Assembly (NCBI RefSeq): GCF_963675165.1
Contig: NC_087389.1
Span: 4,028,830 to 4,092,829 of the forward strand
Direction: 5' to 3'
Source of the DNA: Halichondria panicea
Taxonomy: Eukaryota; Porifera; Demospongiae; Suberitida; Halichondriidae
Length of the DNA: 64,000 nucleotides
The translations under genes were made by a program, and so were the position numbers. The notes below the pieces were generated by a model. That model worked only from the letters and a program-made list of their open reading frames with translations. It had not been told where the DNA came from and ran no database searches. Shown one piece after another: positions 9,850 through 22,451 of this stretch; position 1 is the first letter of the stretch, and every line of letters begins with the position of its first letter.

Positions 9850-12800
9850 AAAGTTGTTGAGGCTCGTGCTAAGGGGAACCGGTTTGACATTGTGTGGAGA
9901 TTTATGTTTGGTCTAGCAACTAGGGGACAAGATTGCTACAGCAGAAAGGTTGTTAAGTTGGATGATGATGTGGTGGATAAATTTGTATTAGTCAAAGATC
10001 GTCTTGATACAAAAACTCTTTGTCATTGTGCAGTGGAGTCATTCCCTGTATCACTCACTACATCCACTAGGACAAATGACATTGAGAGTCAATGTGGAGG
10101 TCAAAATGGCTCTGTTGCCCTTGTTTCTCATGAATTGGAAAATGCTGTTGCTACTTCAGTCACTATCAAATTAGCAAGAGTAATTGATGGTTGGTTTGAA
10201 ATAGAAGTTGGTGGGACTCCTCATGACGTTGAAGCTGTACTCCACGTTCTTCGTCATACTAGAGGCTGTTCAAATGTTGTCATTAGTTTGCATAATTGTA
10301 GTATGAGTGATGAACATTTGAAGAAGCTAACTAACATTCTCTCAAATACTGGTACTAAATTGAAAGTTAGGGATTTAGCCCTTTGCGGTGACCAAGTGGG
10401 TGGAGGTGTTATTAGGTTATTGGACAATGCCTATCCTGCCCTTTCTTCTCTGGAGGAAGTAATGCTTGTTAAGTGCGGTATTACAGATTTTCCACCACGA
10501 CTTGGTACCACCTTAACATTGTTGTGGCTAGATAACAATCCTCTTGGAGTGTCTGGCAACTTGCTCTTGTTAATTTGATGGAGCTGACATTATCCAACAC
10601 CTTCACTAATGATGCCGACATCAATGGAGCATTGCTGACCACACTTTTGCCATCCATTGCCTCACACTGTCCCTTCCTGGCGCATTTTGATCTCTCTAAG
10701 AACAATTTCAGTGTGCCTGGAGCTTGTGCATTAGGAGAAGCGATATGTCTTTTGGGGATCACCAACAAACTGCCTAGTTACATATTTGTTGATGATATTA
10801 ATATCAATCAGGATGCCATGGTTTCTTTTTGTGCTCATGCGTTGACTCCTATAAAAGAGTGGCTTGAGCCTATATTTGTCTGGTTGGGCAATAATCTACT
10901 TGGCCTCGATGGTCTGTTGTCAATGTTACGAATACTTAGAAGCTCAACTTGTAAAATTGCATCACTCTCTCTTAGGAACACTGCTCTCGATCTCCACGAC
11001 CAACGGTCGATTAATATACTTTCATTTTGTCCTGATGTTTCACATGGTGTTCTAACACATCTTCAGTTAAATGACAATAATTTCAGTGGAGACAGTATAG
11101 TCATTCTAGTAGAATGTATCCGAGTGTGTCAATCGTTGGAAGCACTCCGGTGTTGTAACTGTTCTCTCACTTCAACTGATATCATTATTCTTTTGTCCAA
11201 ACTCAAGCTTTCCATCAATAATCACAAGCATCTGAAGGGGTTGGATCTTTTCAACAATTTAATTGACAATAAGGGAGCGACTGAACTCATTGAAAACTCA
11301 CAACTCATATCAGAAGTGTTTCCTAACTTGAGGATTTTAAATGTCGGTGTCCCTCCTCCTATGAACTCTAAGAGTAATATTTGTTGGGAGGTGAGCTCAC
11401 AATCACTACATTTTAATTCGAATAATATCCCCTAATTTAGTTAATGTGCCTTACTCTACCCCTCATTCACTATAATGTTTACATAAAGAAAACACGATTT
11501 GTAGCACCTCATATCACATGCTATTCATGAAGATTCAGTAGCAAAGAGTCGATTTACTCGTAATTATTTCTTTTCCCAGGCGTACGTTGAAACTGTACCA
11601 CGACAAAATTATCCAGGTCAAGATATTCCCCTGGCAAGAGCGGAGAGGAATGGTAGGAGGCGTTTGGTGATGACTGAGTGGAAGAGAACACACTCACCTC
11701 CGCAAGCTCAAGTGGTACTATAGTAAAACTGTTTTTTTGCGTACTACAAATTAGAAAATCTGCTTGACACTTCCATTAAGGCATTCCATTATTTTATAGT
11801 TTAGTTTTTGATACAAGTGTTGAAGTTCACTTCACTAGTAACTGATTAATCTCTCCTCAGCTGTTGTTTGAGTTCATGAAGATGTGGGACGAGTTGCTAT
11901 GGGAATTGTGTTATCTGGTACACACTATGGACAGGTTTCCACATCTTTTTAGATTGCCGTCAGAGGTCAAGGAGTATCCAACCGTAACTGAGATTCATGG
12001 TGTCTCACAAGAGGTAAAACTAAATACCTGTTGCTTACATAGTCTGTACATGATCGAGATTTTTCAGTTTAAGTGATTGTGGGCGGAATTCAATTCACTT
12101 CCACATGCATTATAATATTATGTGCTACATAAGTCCAATGTTCTGTATACCCACAATTGAGTACCTCCTCCATCCCATCACCCTCGCACACTCGTACAGA
12201 TTCCACCAGCCAGCTCCAGTGATGATGAGAGCTGCTATTCAGCCACTGAAGAACTGGACGAACCAGTAGAGCACCACCACACAGCTAGTGATGAGTCCAC
12301 GGTACAGTCTACTCACACAACGGACCAACAGCAATCACCAAAACGTGTGTGATTGTGCGTGTTATGCTATGATAATATTATAGCTATAGAATTGACTATA
12401 AAAATATGATTAGCATCACTTTAAATTTTAAGTGAAGTGTTAAAACTGCCCTATAGTGTGTACGATTATAATCAGCTGTTCTCCATTTCGCGAGCCCAGG
12501 TACAGTACGTATTATGCCCTGTCATGAACGTTTCACTACCCCAGGTTGTGACGAACTCCCTAATACTGTTGACAGTGCAACTGGTGTGATGACACCCCCA
12601 CTTACCACACCCTTCTCACACAGCACTCTCTCGGGTATGACCACCTGTCAATGTGACACTAATGTTGAATCAACTCACATGCAGGTGCTGGTGAACCGAG
12701 GACTGTGACCATTGAGGAATTGAAGGAACGTACAAAAGTAACAGACTCTCAACTTGACACTGAAATTAAAGAGAAGGATATGATTTTTCTGGCAGATCAC

Positions 12801-13052
12801 TTTGACAATGTGGAGACTTATCTTGTACAACTGGTACTGAGTCCTGCCGAGCAAAATGACGTTAGAATTGCTCTGCATATGCATGCTAATGGCACACAAG
12901 TAGCGATGGACAAGGCCTTGAGACTGTAGAGAGAGCATAATCCAGGAGTCGCTACTTACAGAGCTTTGGTGACGATTCTTCTGGGACTGAGAAATGTCGA
13001 TATGGCTATATTACTGGCTCGTAAATGTGAGTGCCAAATTTATGATGACTGA
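9850..13052 (+). pseudogene. Headless NLR pseudogene (LRR plus C-terminal death domain)
   Basis: Homology to the tandem NLR trio starts just after their NACHT region (NRFDIVWRFMFGLA matches DRFDIVWRFMFGLA in the copy at 46.6 kb). The NACHT is absent and a TGA precedes the homologous frame. LRR sequence follows. Near 10555-10580 a short deletion removes the segment equivalent to IQSLETAVR and shifts the frame, so the gene reads to TGA 10578 in one frame and resumes as MELTLSNTFTNDADINGALL. Linker exons can be seen at 11580-11714, 11861-12013 and 12200-12301, then a death-domain exon from 12685 (VTIEELKERTKVTDSQLD). That exon has TAG at 12927-12929 where the paralogue at the window start has Trp in LRVW; the frame stays open beyond it to TGA 13052. 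Loss of NACHT, a frameshift and a nonsense codon make this a pseudogene. Confidence 0.75.
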
Positions 13053-13115
13053 TTGTCAACTTTGCATAATTATTCTGAGTCCTTACGTGCAGCGTGCACA
13101 TCAAAATGGCCTTCA

Positions 13116-13440
13116 TACTGTAATACCTCTAATTAAAGCGACCCTCCAAATATATGCAACACCCTCGAGCTTGGTAATTTTCTTACCTCTAAAAGTAGCG
13201 ACAGCTGCATGTGTTGACAATTTTTAATGTCGCATCCTAAAAATGGAGGTAAATGTAGCCACACTCTAGCCTCAATTCTATAGCCCACATGTTTTAAGCG
13301 GCTAGAAATCGACAATTAGATGCAGCCCCTCTATAAATATGCGAAATCATACAGGTCTTCAACATAATTGTTTTACCTCCAAAAGAAGTGACCTCTGGCT
13401 TCGTAATTAAAGTGTCGCCTTAATTAGAGGTATTACGGTA
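13116..13440. repeat. MITE with TACNGTAATACC termini
   Basis: The left end TACTGTAATACCTCTAATTA and the right end (complement TACCGTAATACCTCTAATTA) form terminal inverted repeats of about 26 bases around 325 bases of non-coding DNA. The outermost TA on both sides is compatible with a TA target duplication. Confidence 0.75.
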
Positions 13441-14291
13441 GTTTATTTTACATAATAGTTATAGACACTGTTTAGGGTTTAGGAAGTTTAGAAGCCCAGG
13501 TCTTGTTATAGTATCTCGAACGCAGTGAGGGTTCTCCTAAGCCCCGAGGACTTTTAAATTACATGGCTAAAGCATTTCAGATCATAGCAAACATGAATTA
13601 GTATCTAGGCAATTAGATTTGACTAATCTTTACGTGATTTCGATTTTGTCATGATTAACGTGCACTATAATTACCTCTATATAGCCGATCAGATTGCAGA
13701 ATATTATGGCTGACATAATTATGATATGAGTATGACATTTTATGTTTTTCACTGGAGCTAAATTAATAGTGTTGTACATGCAGACCTCTAATCAAATCTT
13801 TTGCATTCTAATTCTTGCAGCAACTACAAGCTGAGAAATCGATCTATCAAAAGACTGGCTCAGTTGTGTACGCATAATGAAAAAAAAATTATTGAGATAG
13901 TGTAGTAATGTGCATAGTGTTTACTTTTAGTTGTGTTAATTAACTCATTTCCTGTGGTTAACTTTACTTCCTGTATTATACTTTTCTGCTATTGTGGTTT
14001 CTGTTCGTTAGTAGGTTCTTTCTGTATAGTTGTTCTTTGTTCCCTTTGTGCCTAGCTATAGGGGCCCGCTCCAGGCGGCTCTTTGTGTATGGGAACCTCT
14101 GCTCCACTGCCTTTTGTCTTGTACATACTTATACCTTTGTTCTTGTGCATTTTATCAGTTGTTGAATACGATTTCACTAAACTCAAATGTCTGCATGAAC
14201 CTGCGACATAACAGATAGGAAAACCATTTCCGTATTGGCAATACTATGGAATCCATGAATCAGTGTCACATTGCATGTATATAGAAACAGT
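13441..14291. other. Non-coding stretch between NLR pseudogene and MRG15
   Basis: AT-rich sequence without a supported gene. The 62-residue frame at 14030-14218 has no recognisable features. The 3' untranslated region of the minus-strand MRG15 gene should lie in its right part. Confidence 0.4.
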
Positions 14292-17200
14292 TCAGTTCAT
14301 TCTTCTGTGGTATTCTTGGGGGGCTGCGTCGTATTCCAATGAGAACAACTCCTGAGAGCTGTCAACAAACCTGCAAAATGCATCAATTAATTGATTGTCA
14401 TCGTAATTTATTAGGCCACTACAACTTTGACTTTAGTTTCCCGTCAGGAAATGATGAGGACGAGCTGTCTATTACCAGTATCCATTACTATTAAAATTTA
14501 ATTACAAAATTTCTACCAAATAAACGTTTAGTCAACATTAGCACAAAGGCCCATTTTTGGCATTACGTCATGCAATAATGTCATAATAACAAGGTACAAA
14601 GGTCAATAATGGAGTTGGACAGGAAACTAAAGTCAAAGTTGCAGTGGCCTTACCTCTTGTAATCGTATGATACAGCAATTAATCCCGTATCACATCCGGT
14701 CCAGTAATTGCACATCGTCATTGACAGCATGCAATTACCGAAAATTATACAGAGAACATCGTCATACACGATTAGAAATCAATAGTATGGTTGCTTGTGC
14801 AATAAGGGATTCATAACAAGCACGAGGCGTAGTAGTAGCTAGGCCTTGATAAATCATGCTTTTTTCACCTATCTTTAATTCTTGAAAAATGTGCCTATTA
14901 TTCTCATAAAAAATTCGCAAAAATATGACATAGCAAAATTAGATAAACACAACACACAACTTACTCTTGACAGACATAATTAGTATATCGTGTTATCTCG
15001 CTGAATTGATATTAGGTATTCTTAAAAGGGCGGCTGATCGTGAGACTAAATATTCACCTTCAGCCATTTTTGCCATGAAAACATCGTTAATATGCAAAAC
15101 GTAATGTAATGATCTTTACCAAAAATGGACATCGTTTATTCCCAATTATTCTTTAGACACCTATTATGTTAAAATTATTCTGATTAACCATACTACTAAT
15201 TGTTATCATAGATCTCTTTTACAAATACGATGATTGTACATTCTACTTGAAATCTCACGCAGTGGAATAAACAAAATACGAGCACCCTCGTTTCATAAGG
15301 ACTAATAGAAAGACTCAAGTTTAAACTGAATATAGATGTGTCCTTGATTTTAAGATGTTCATTAATTTCTATGAGTCTTTATATATAGGTGCTCCGAATG
15401 AGTTCACATTAAGGATATCTTATTTGGCAAACATTGTGCCGGTAATAGCACCATAACAGTACATGTATACAAATGTCTGAGTTGAGCTGCTCACCTTAGG
15501 AAGTCGTGTATGTGTGATCGCAGTAAAGATATACTGTCATCGTCCATTGGGGTGTGGGTGAGCATGGAGCCGAGACGAACTGATTTGTGTGTGTGCATTA
15601 GGGGGAGGGGGGTTGAAATGGTCACATGGTCACGCTAGTACAATGTGCACATGACAGTATATTGTATAGGGAATTGCCCTCACAGAAAGGACACTCATAG
15701 TCATACATGCATGTATACTTAATTGAGACCTGTGACTGTGGAAGTACTATCTAGTAGTACTATCTAGTTGTACATCTCACCAAATAGTCTCAAAAAGTGC
15801 TCCATTCCATAAATTTCCGACATGGCCTTGTTAGGATGCGCCTTCAGAATCTGAGGCACACAGTGTACAAAACATGATCTTAAAAAAGCATGATCTACAG
15901 TAATAGTAATTACCCCGTGCGTGCGCAGTAGGGGTAGAGTGATTAGTGCATGTGCTTGTGTGGACACAAAAATGAGCTGTTTGAGTGAGCTAGACATAGT
16001 TGGATGAAAGTTGAAGGCAATCTTCGAAGACGAGAAAAAACACTAGTCGATCAATCGTTGCCTTATAGATTGACAATCATCCTGATGTACGATCATTCCC
16101 CATAATGTTATAATAGGGTCATTACAGTAAAAAGTTATTGTATCCGTTTTGCCGCTGCAATGAAGCTCAATTAATGCACGGGGTGAAGGCTCTATGAGCA
16201 TCTTACTGTACATTGAAGTATAATGTTGGCAGCCTCAAGCATGGGCTCCAGCAAGCCATCTCTAACTTACATGTACACCATGGCCAAGGTTGACCGCAAT
16301 AAATAGGCATTCTAGTGTCTAGCTTATAAACAAAAAGAGCCACTATAATTATACACGCAATATTCCCCACTTGGGGTCTGTATCATAGCAACTGGGTGGG
16401 ATTTAACTACAATAAACTCCCGCATTCCTCATAAACTCCCTTGCCTTGAGGGTGCACTGATTATACTAGATCTACACAGCCAAAAAGAAGCTAGACACTT
16501 GTTGTCAAGGGCAAGACAGATGGGTGGGGCTCGCTAAACATCAGGAAGGCTGGAGGAAGGGTGACAAGTTAGTGCGTTGAGCTAGAAGCTTAGCACTGGC
16601 TACAAGCTATACGCACAAGCTTTTTGTTCCTTTACAATAGTTTTTGAGCCTGTTAGCTAGTTGTATCCAAGGTGAGGTAGCTTAGGTTGCAAGTACTTTT
16701 CATTCAAGTGGGTATATAACACTTATTGTCCACTACATTCGAATTTATAGCAAACGTAAACTATCCTTGGCCTCACCTACGCCCTATACCCTCACCACTG
16801 CTAACTAGCACATGCCCACCTACGCCCTATACCCTCACTACTGCTAACTAGCACATCCTCACCTACGCCCTATATCCTCACCACTGCTAACTGGCACATG
16901 CCCACCTACGCCCTATACCCTCACCACTGCTAACTGGCACATCCTCACCTACGCCCTATACCCTCACCACTGCTAACTGGCACATGCTCACCTACGCCCT
17001 ATACCCTCACCACTGCTAACTAGCACATCCTCACCTACGCCCTATACCCTCACCACTGCTAACTGGCACATGCCCACCTACGCCCTATACCCTCACCACT
17101 GCTAACTAGCACATCCTCACCTCTTCATACTGTGGTCTCTCAAACTTGTAGAGCAGCTGACTGCCCAGCATAGCGTTAAAGTAGCCAGTCAGTCCCACAC

Positions 17201-19891
17201 AAACTTCCTCGATCTGACCACTCCTGAAGACAACATTTAATGAGGAGCAATAAACAACTTACGCATCTTAACGCCCACCCCATCAACTGAAAGCTAAGCA
17301 TCGAGGTCGCAAACAACCACTCAACTAATACATATAGAATACACAGACAGACAGACAGACAGACTGACTACTATAACCCGTGGCGCCGCGGCGTGCCTCG
17401 GGTTAAAAAGCTAGGGGTTTCACTGTACATTCAAAACTTAGATACAGTTGTACTCAACCCTTCAATATTTTATATCATACTACATAGACACACTATTTTG
17501 CAAGGGACTATCAAGGTAGCTATAATAGCACCATGCAGAGGAAACGGTACTTATCAAAAGCTATGTAGCACATCAGCACACAACTATCAGGGAGTGTAGT
17601 ACCTCACACAGTAGCTACAGTATACCAGCTGCTTACGTTGCCTTGTCTGGGTCAGTCTTGGCTGCATGGTCCGAATACCGCTGCAGTACATCACTCACTG
17701 TCTCTCTTTTAGGTAGGCGGACAAGCTGCAGGCATCAATACAGGCGTTTAAACGGTCATAGTGTGGTGGAAAGTACAGATCACACTTAAGTTGCAAGTTA
17801 CGTACATATAGAATAAACAAAACAACAGCTGCAATGCAAGCTCTTGCATAGCCCTTGTATGGTGAATACTGGTACATCAGACATCTTTGATTTCGAGCTT
17901 ACATGCAGTGCCATATATATAGGGAACTTCAAAACATATTCTGAAAGTGAACACACTATACATGTAAGTTATCTAAGTTGGGCAAATCCTCAAAACATGG
18001 CTGGACAGATTTTGTGTATGTTGAATCTTAAATTTGAATGAATACAGCGCACTCGAGTTACACACCTGTTTCTGCCTGGTTACAAGGTCCCAATCATCGA
18101 CCAACCACTTTCTGAGCTCCTCCGGTATACTGATCTTTATCTCTCTAGACTCTACCGACTCAACCTGGGGTCATATCAGTTATAAAGTGGACATCATTGA
18201 GTTGTAATGTTTATACAAGGGAAACTACCAGTAAAAGGTGAAAGCAGATACAGTAGACTCTTGCTATTCCGGCTCTCTGAAGTACGGCCATTTGGTTTGT
18301 CACGGATTGCTATCTAGATCACCCTGAAATGCGGCCACTCGCTATTTCGTAGACTGGCCAGTACTGGCTGCCCTAAACTAGGTTTTCATTATTACGGCCG
18401 GATATGACGTTTTGGGTGTGGTTTGGCAGATTACACTTAAATAGAGAGCAGAATGATTCATTATCTTGAGACAGAACCGCAAAATTAGTCATTAGATTCG
18501 AGGTAAGGTCGGTTTTTTACCCGTGGCTATTTTCTGAAATACTTCCGGCCAAGCTGCACTGTCCCAAGGGTGACCGGATTAACGAAAGTCTACTGTAGTA
18601 GTAGATACTAATGCTGTTATTGTAGTCACGCTGAAGCATGCTTTCATCTAGGACAACAAGTTGGGAGGGAAGATTTGAGCGAGCGTAAGTGTGCTGGCTT
18701 AGTTGAGCTGATCACATTAACCAATGTGATGATGTCATGTAGTACTAATGTGATTATGTCATAATTTGGGGGGGGAAGGTTCACCCCTGCCCCCTCCCCC
18801 CCCTACTAGATGAAACCCTGTGAAGGTATGAAACTAAGCATATATTAATACTCTACATGATCATGATCAAATCATATACTGTTGGATTAAGCACACTGAT
18901 ATTTCCGCTTATTAACTACGTAATTCCCTGAAGCATGACCAGCGACATAATTTAATTATTGTTCACTCACAACAATGGATGGACTGCCCACTGGGTCTGC
19001 TAGTCTGGGGCGTTTGCGACGGGAGGAGATTGGCTCAGCCTCTACACAGGAGAGAGAGCAGTACACGTACTTGTATCTGAACACACACTAGCTATCGTCT
19101 TAACAGAAGTGGAAGCTGAACAATTTAGCCACAGAGCATAAAGTTATTCACTGCAATAACGTCACTCTTTGGGAGATCATATTACAACACAATACTATAC
19201 ACACTACAGACAGTTGACCACAGCACTATAGCCGGCCAGTGGACACACTGATTGTGACCAACCTTTCTTTGGTTTTTCCTTCTTCTTGGTTGGTCTCTTC
19301 TTACTAGAGAGGATACGACACAGCAGCATTAATAATATTCAGTCTTTATTAACTCACTCTGGGTGTTGCTGCTGAAGCTCCTTTTGTTTTTGGAGGTTGG
19401 CATCATTGTACTTGAGTGCTCTAGACTCGGGGACCCACTCGTCCCATCTATGAGGGTGTGTGTGTGGGCGGTGAATTGTGTGAAGAGTGTGAGAGGGCAT
19501 GTAATGGTTGTGTGTGGGAGGGTTTGCATATAGGCGAGTGGTGAGGGTCCATCGGTGGTGTGATGTGTGTGTCTATTATCATGCGATTGTTGTGCAGATT
19601 CATTGGATGTACAATGTACGTATGTGTCTAGTGCAGCAGGAGGGAAGTACGTTTTATTCCAGCCACTATAGTGCACAAGGAATTGTGGTACTTTATCCTT
19701 CACCTGAACCTTGGTCACCTGGATAACGAAATAAGAAGTAGAGACTTCATTGTTTATAGCTAGCCAAGACACACACTATAATTCTACAGTATGTCATAAA
19801 ATCAAGAATCTGTCACCTTGGCTTCATATAACATGGGGCCATGATAGCAGAGAACCTTCTCTCCTTCAGCAAACTTGTATTTTGGTGGCAT
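14292..19891 (-). CDS. MORF4L1: MRG15 / MORF4L1 orthologue (chromo-barrel plus MRG domain)
   Basis: Eleven exons on the minus strand join in frame to 287 residues: 19891-19817, 19718-19651, 19447-19358, 19303-19263, 19041-18971, 18158-18066, 17725-17637, 17223-17121, 15850-15781, 15579-15495 and 14370-14292. The N terminus (YKFAEGEKVLCYHGPMLYEA, then PQFLVHYSGWNKT and WDEWVPESRALKY) is the chromo-barrel that reads methylated H3K36 in this family. A basic linker (KKRPTKKKEKPKK, SRRKRPRLADP) is followed by the MRG domain: IPEELRKWLVDDWDLVTRQK, FNAMLGSQLLYKFERPQYEE, ILKAHPNKAMSEIYGMEHFL, MLTHTPMDDDSISLLRSHIH and the terminus APQEYHRRMN. MRG15 works in the NuA4/TIP60 acetyltransferase and Sin3 deacetylase complexes and is linked to splicing. 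Its start lies 317 bases from the divergent HAD gene, implying a shared promoter. A 43-bp minisatellite begins at the donor of exon 8. Confidence 0.92.
14413..14650. repeat. MITE in the last intron of MRG15
   Basis: The ends are inverted copies of GGCCACTRCAACTTTGACTT continuing into TAGTTTCC. TTA flanks both sides, compatible with a three-base target duplication. It lies wholly in the intron between the exons ending at 15495 and starting at 14370. Confidence 0.7.
15058..15180. repeat. Dispersed repeat shared with 63.49-63.6 kb
   Basis: A block with TTTGCCATGAAAAC, TATGCAAAACGTAATG, TCTTTACCAAAAATGGACA and GACACCTATTATG recurs in the same order near 63505-63585. It is non-coding and lies in an MRG15 intron. 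Confidence 0.55.
16775..17121. repeat. 43-bp minisatellite, eight copies
   Basis: Eight tandem copies of a 43-base unit (ACCTACGCCCTATACCCTCA, then CCACTGCTAACTRGCACAT plus CCTC or GCCC) run up to the splice donor of MRG15 exon 8. The two end variants (CATCCTC and CATGCCC) mostly alternate, giving an 86-base higher-order period. Copies differ by only a few bases. Confidence 0.9.
18249..18597. repeat. MITE, copy 1 (TACAGTAGACT family)
   Basis: The ends are inverted TACAGTAGACT sequences. The interior contains GAAGTACGGCCA and TTACGGCCGGATATGACGTT, shared with the second copy at 43361-43723. It lies in an MRG15 intron. Confidence 0.75.
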
Positions 19892-20208
19892 TTTGAAATC
19901 TGGGTGCATTTCTATATTGGGTAAAGATCGCTCCGTCTTTTGACCTCTGCCCTTGCGTGGGAGATAGAACTTTAATCTATGGTGTGACGACCATCGCCTG
20001 AAAGCAAACCATGTGTTGATGAGCATTCTCTTTAGCTCTTGCAGAGTTAGCGCTGTAGCAGTACAGTGTGGCGAGATTAGTGTTTCCTGTGTGCAGATTG
20101 CTGAGCTGGAAGTCTGCCAGAAGCTCAGGTGGGTCTGTCCAATTTCTGTTTGCTCCAGTATAAGCATCTGTAGGCTTTGCAGTGAAGAGAGTTTGCCAGT
20201 TCCAAAAT
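19892..20208. promoter_or_regulatory. Bidirectional promoter interval MRG15 / HAD gene
   Basis: Only 317 bases separate the divergent start codons at 19891 (minus) and 20209 (plus). No TATA motif was evident. The interval contains chance open frames that I do not regard as genes. Confidence 0.4.
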
Positions 20209-22128
20209 ATGTCTTCCAAGATCCTGTACAGACGAATTCTCCTGTCACAATCAGTGGAACCCTCTTCCCCCCCACACCCTCACAAGACGCCCACACACTC
20301 TCACACGATAACCGATGAAGTTTCATCCACAACTGACAACCCTATTAGTGTATGTATTGAATCATCCAATCCCACACCACTTAAAGATACCAGCACAGTA
20401 GATACTCAAAATGAACCAGTTACTTCCACGGACACTGCTACCACTGAAAAAATGTCAAAAGAACAGCCATTATTAATATCTCAGGATAATGAAGTGGTAT
20501 CCACTAAAATTACCCTTGGAGACACCACGGAGATAAAAGGCGTTATTTTCGACATGGACGGGACACTGACTATTCCTGTATTAAGGTTTTCTGAAATGAA
20601 GGAGAAATTAGGATTAAAACCAACAGACGATATTTTGCCAGTTGTGCAGAAGTTGCCTACAGAGGAGAGAGTGAGAGCATTTGAGATTATTGAGGAGTTC
20701 GAGAAAGAGGGGATGGAGATTATGAAGGTGTGTGTGTACTGAAGTTGGTCCACATGGCATACATGTGTTACTGTGTGCTAAAATTTGATGTGTATTCCTA
20801 CTATAAATTTAATGGTCCGCCATCAATCAGCCTTTTTATAATTACAGTATGCCTGTGTGTGCTAAGAGTAATTTTCCTGCTGTGGGTTGATCTTCTACCC
20901 CGGCCTGAGTTAGAATCACTTAATCGTTACACTCCCCCCTCTCCCCCCCCCCCCCCCCCCAACACACACATGCACACAAACCAGCTTCAACCTGGAGTCC
21001 TTGAGCTGTTCCAGTTCTTGGGAGAGAGGGACATCGAGAGAGCACTCGTGACGCGTAATGCCCGGCTACCTACCAATGCCTTCCTCAAGAGACTGAATGA
21101 GGAGCTGGAGGCTAATAAAGACAAGTATCCCTCCCTGAAACGTGACAAGCTGTTCTCCATGGTGAGTGTGGAGCTATTGGAATTACAGTGGAACCCCTTC
21201 ATATGTAGATAGTGTACACCTCAACAAACAGGGCACTTACTGTAGGCTTAAAGGTATCGTAGAAGTTCAAATGATGTTATTGCCTGAGATAGTGTACAGC
21301 TGTCACATACTTAATTTGTTTTATCAGAGACACAAAACAACTTTTGCCGCCCCTTCAGATAATTACTCGTGAGTTTGAGCCGTGTAAGCCCCACCCAGCA
21401 GCCGTGTTTGAGGTTGTCAAGAGCTGGCAGCTGTCACCAGAGGAGGTAGTATTTGTGGGGGATGATAAGACGGACATGATGTGCGGACTGAGGGCAGGGG
21501 TGGGAGGTGGGTACTGGAATATTGCAATGTATTCGTGCAATCATGCTTGCCGATTGTGGTGGTCGGTCACTCTATCAGTATGAACAGATCACCTCTATAC
21601 AATGTACAAAAGATATACTCAAACTTCGTGACAAAATTTATATATAGGGTTTTATTTTATCGTGCCTATATACAAAGTTTTAAAAAATGTTTCACTAGCT
21701 GTCAGTCAGATCATTGTACCGTATAGCGGGTAATTTTCGTGGGGTAAAAAATTTGTTATTTTCGTGGTCAAGCTGGCCTCCACGAAATTTTAACGTAGGT
21801 GTGGCTTACCGTAACGTATGAATGCAGTGTAGGCAATGAGACTAATACTCACGAAAATCACCGTTTTCTTGATAAACGAATTTTTTACCCCACAAAAATT
21901 ACCCGCTATACGGTATTGCAAATCAGCTTGTTTTAACAATAATGTTGTACGTGTAATTACTATAATTGTTGTATTCTTCCTCCTCGTGCAGTGAACATAC
22001 TCCTGAGGAATGAGCGCAACGAGAAGCAACCTGATTACAGCCACTTCACAGTTAACACTCTCCCTGAGATCATCACTCTAATGTCTTCACTCATGACTGT
22101 CCCTTTCAAGCAGGAGCTCGAACCGTAA
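20209..22128 (+). CDS. HAD-superfamily phosphatase-like hydrolase
   Basis: Four exons (20209-20727, 20985-21161, 21359-21506, 21992-22128) give 326 residues. The C-terminal part holds all four HAD motifs: motif I GVIFDMDGTLT (nucleophile Asp and acid/base Asp), motif II ALVTRNAR, motif III Lys within CKPHPAAVF, and motif IV VFVGDDKTDMMCG. The segment between I and II is a small helical cap, typical of phosphoglycolate-phosphatase-like members. The first 110 residues are Ser/Thr-rich and low in complexity; the start MSSKILYRRILLSQS is basic and could be a mitochondrial presequence. The substrate cannot be told from sequence. Intron 1 is C-rich and purine-poor before its acceptor; intron 3 carries a MITE (21717-21915). 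The frame upstream of 20209 is open only from non-ATG codons, so the ATG there is preferred. Confidence 0.85.
21717..21915. repeat. MITE, TACCGTATAGCGGG family
   Basis: The terminal inverted repeats TACCGTATAGCGGGTAATTT and complement span about 200 bases inside intron 3 of the HAD gene. The outer TA dinucleotides suit a TA target site. It shares the first nine terminal bases with the elements at 25797 and 30176 but has a different interior. Confidence 0.8.
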
Positions 22129-22451
22129 TACCTATATCTAGCTAAAACTAAGTCCATGATTTCACAATTAATACATAATTATATACTCAATGATTTCATG
22201 GTGTAATATATGTCATTCAAATATTGATGAGGATTTGGTATTATGACCTTTAACAGTCTGACTAAGCTGTAGCTAAGAGAAGCCACCACAGATAATAAAA
22301 ATTATGCTAGTTTTGTATGTTAATTTCTTTCTTTACTGCCTCACGTTGTCTTTTCGTTTTTGTTGCCTCATAATGATCAGATGTGTGTGGTTGCCACAGA
22401 GTTCATTAATGAACTCTTGTTGGCACTTTTGAGTCTGAATAGCTATCTCTG

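Noticed and set aside
14030-14218. 62-residue Cys/Phe-rich frame
   Set aside because: No start context, domain or splice support; its composition follows local pyrimidine richness.
16775-17121. CRISPR-like array
   Set aside because: The units are contiguous 43-base tandem repeats without distinct spacers, in an animal intron.
19802-20332. Extended minus-strand frame upstream of the MRG15 start
   Set aside because: The family homology starts exactly at MPPKYKFAEG (19891); the 140 residues before it have no family match and overlap the divergent promoter and HAD exon 1.
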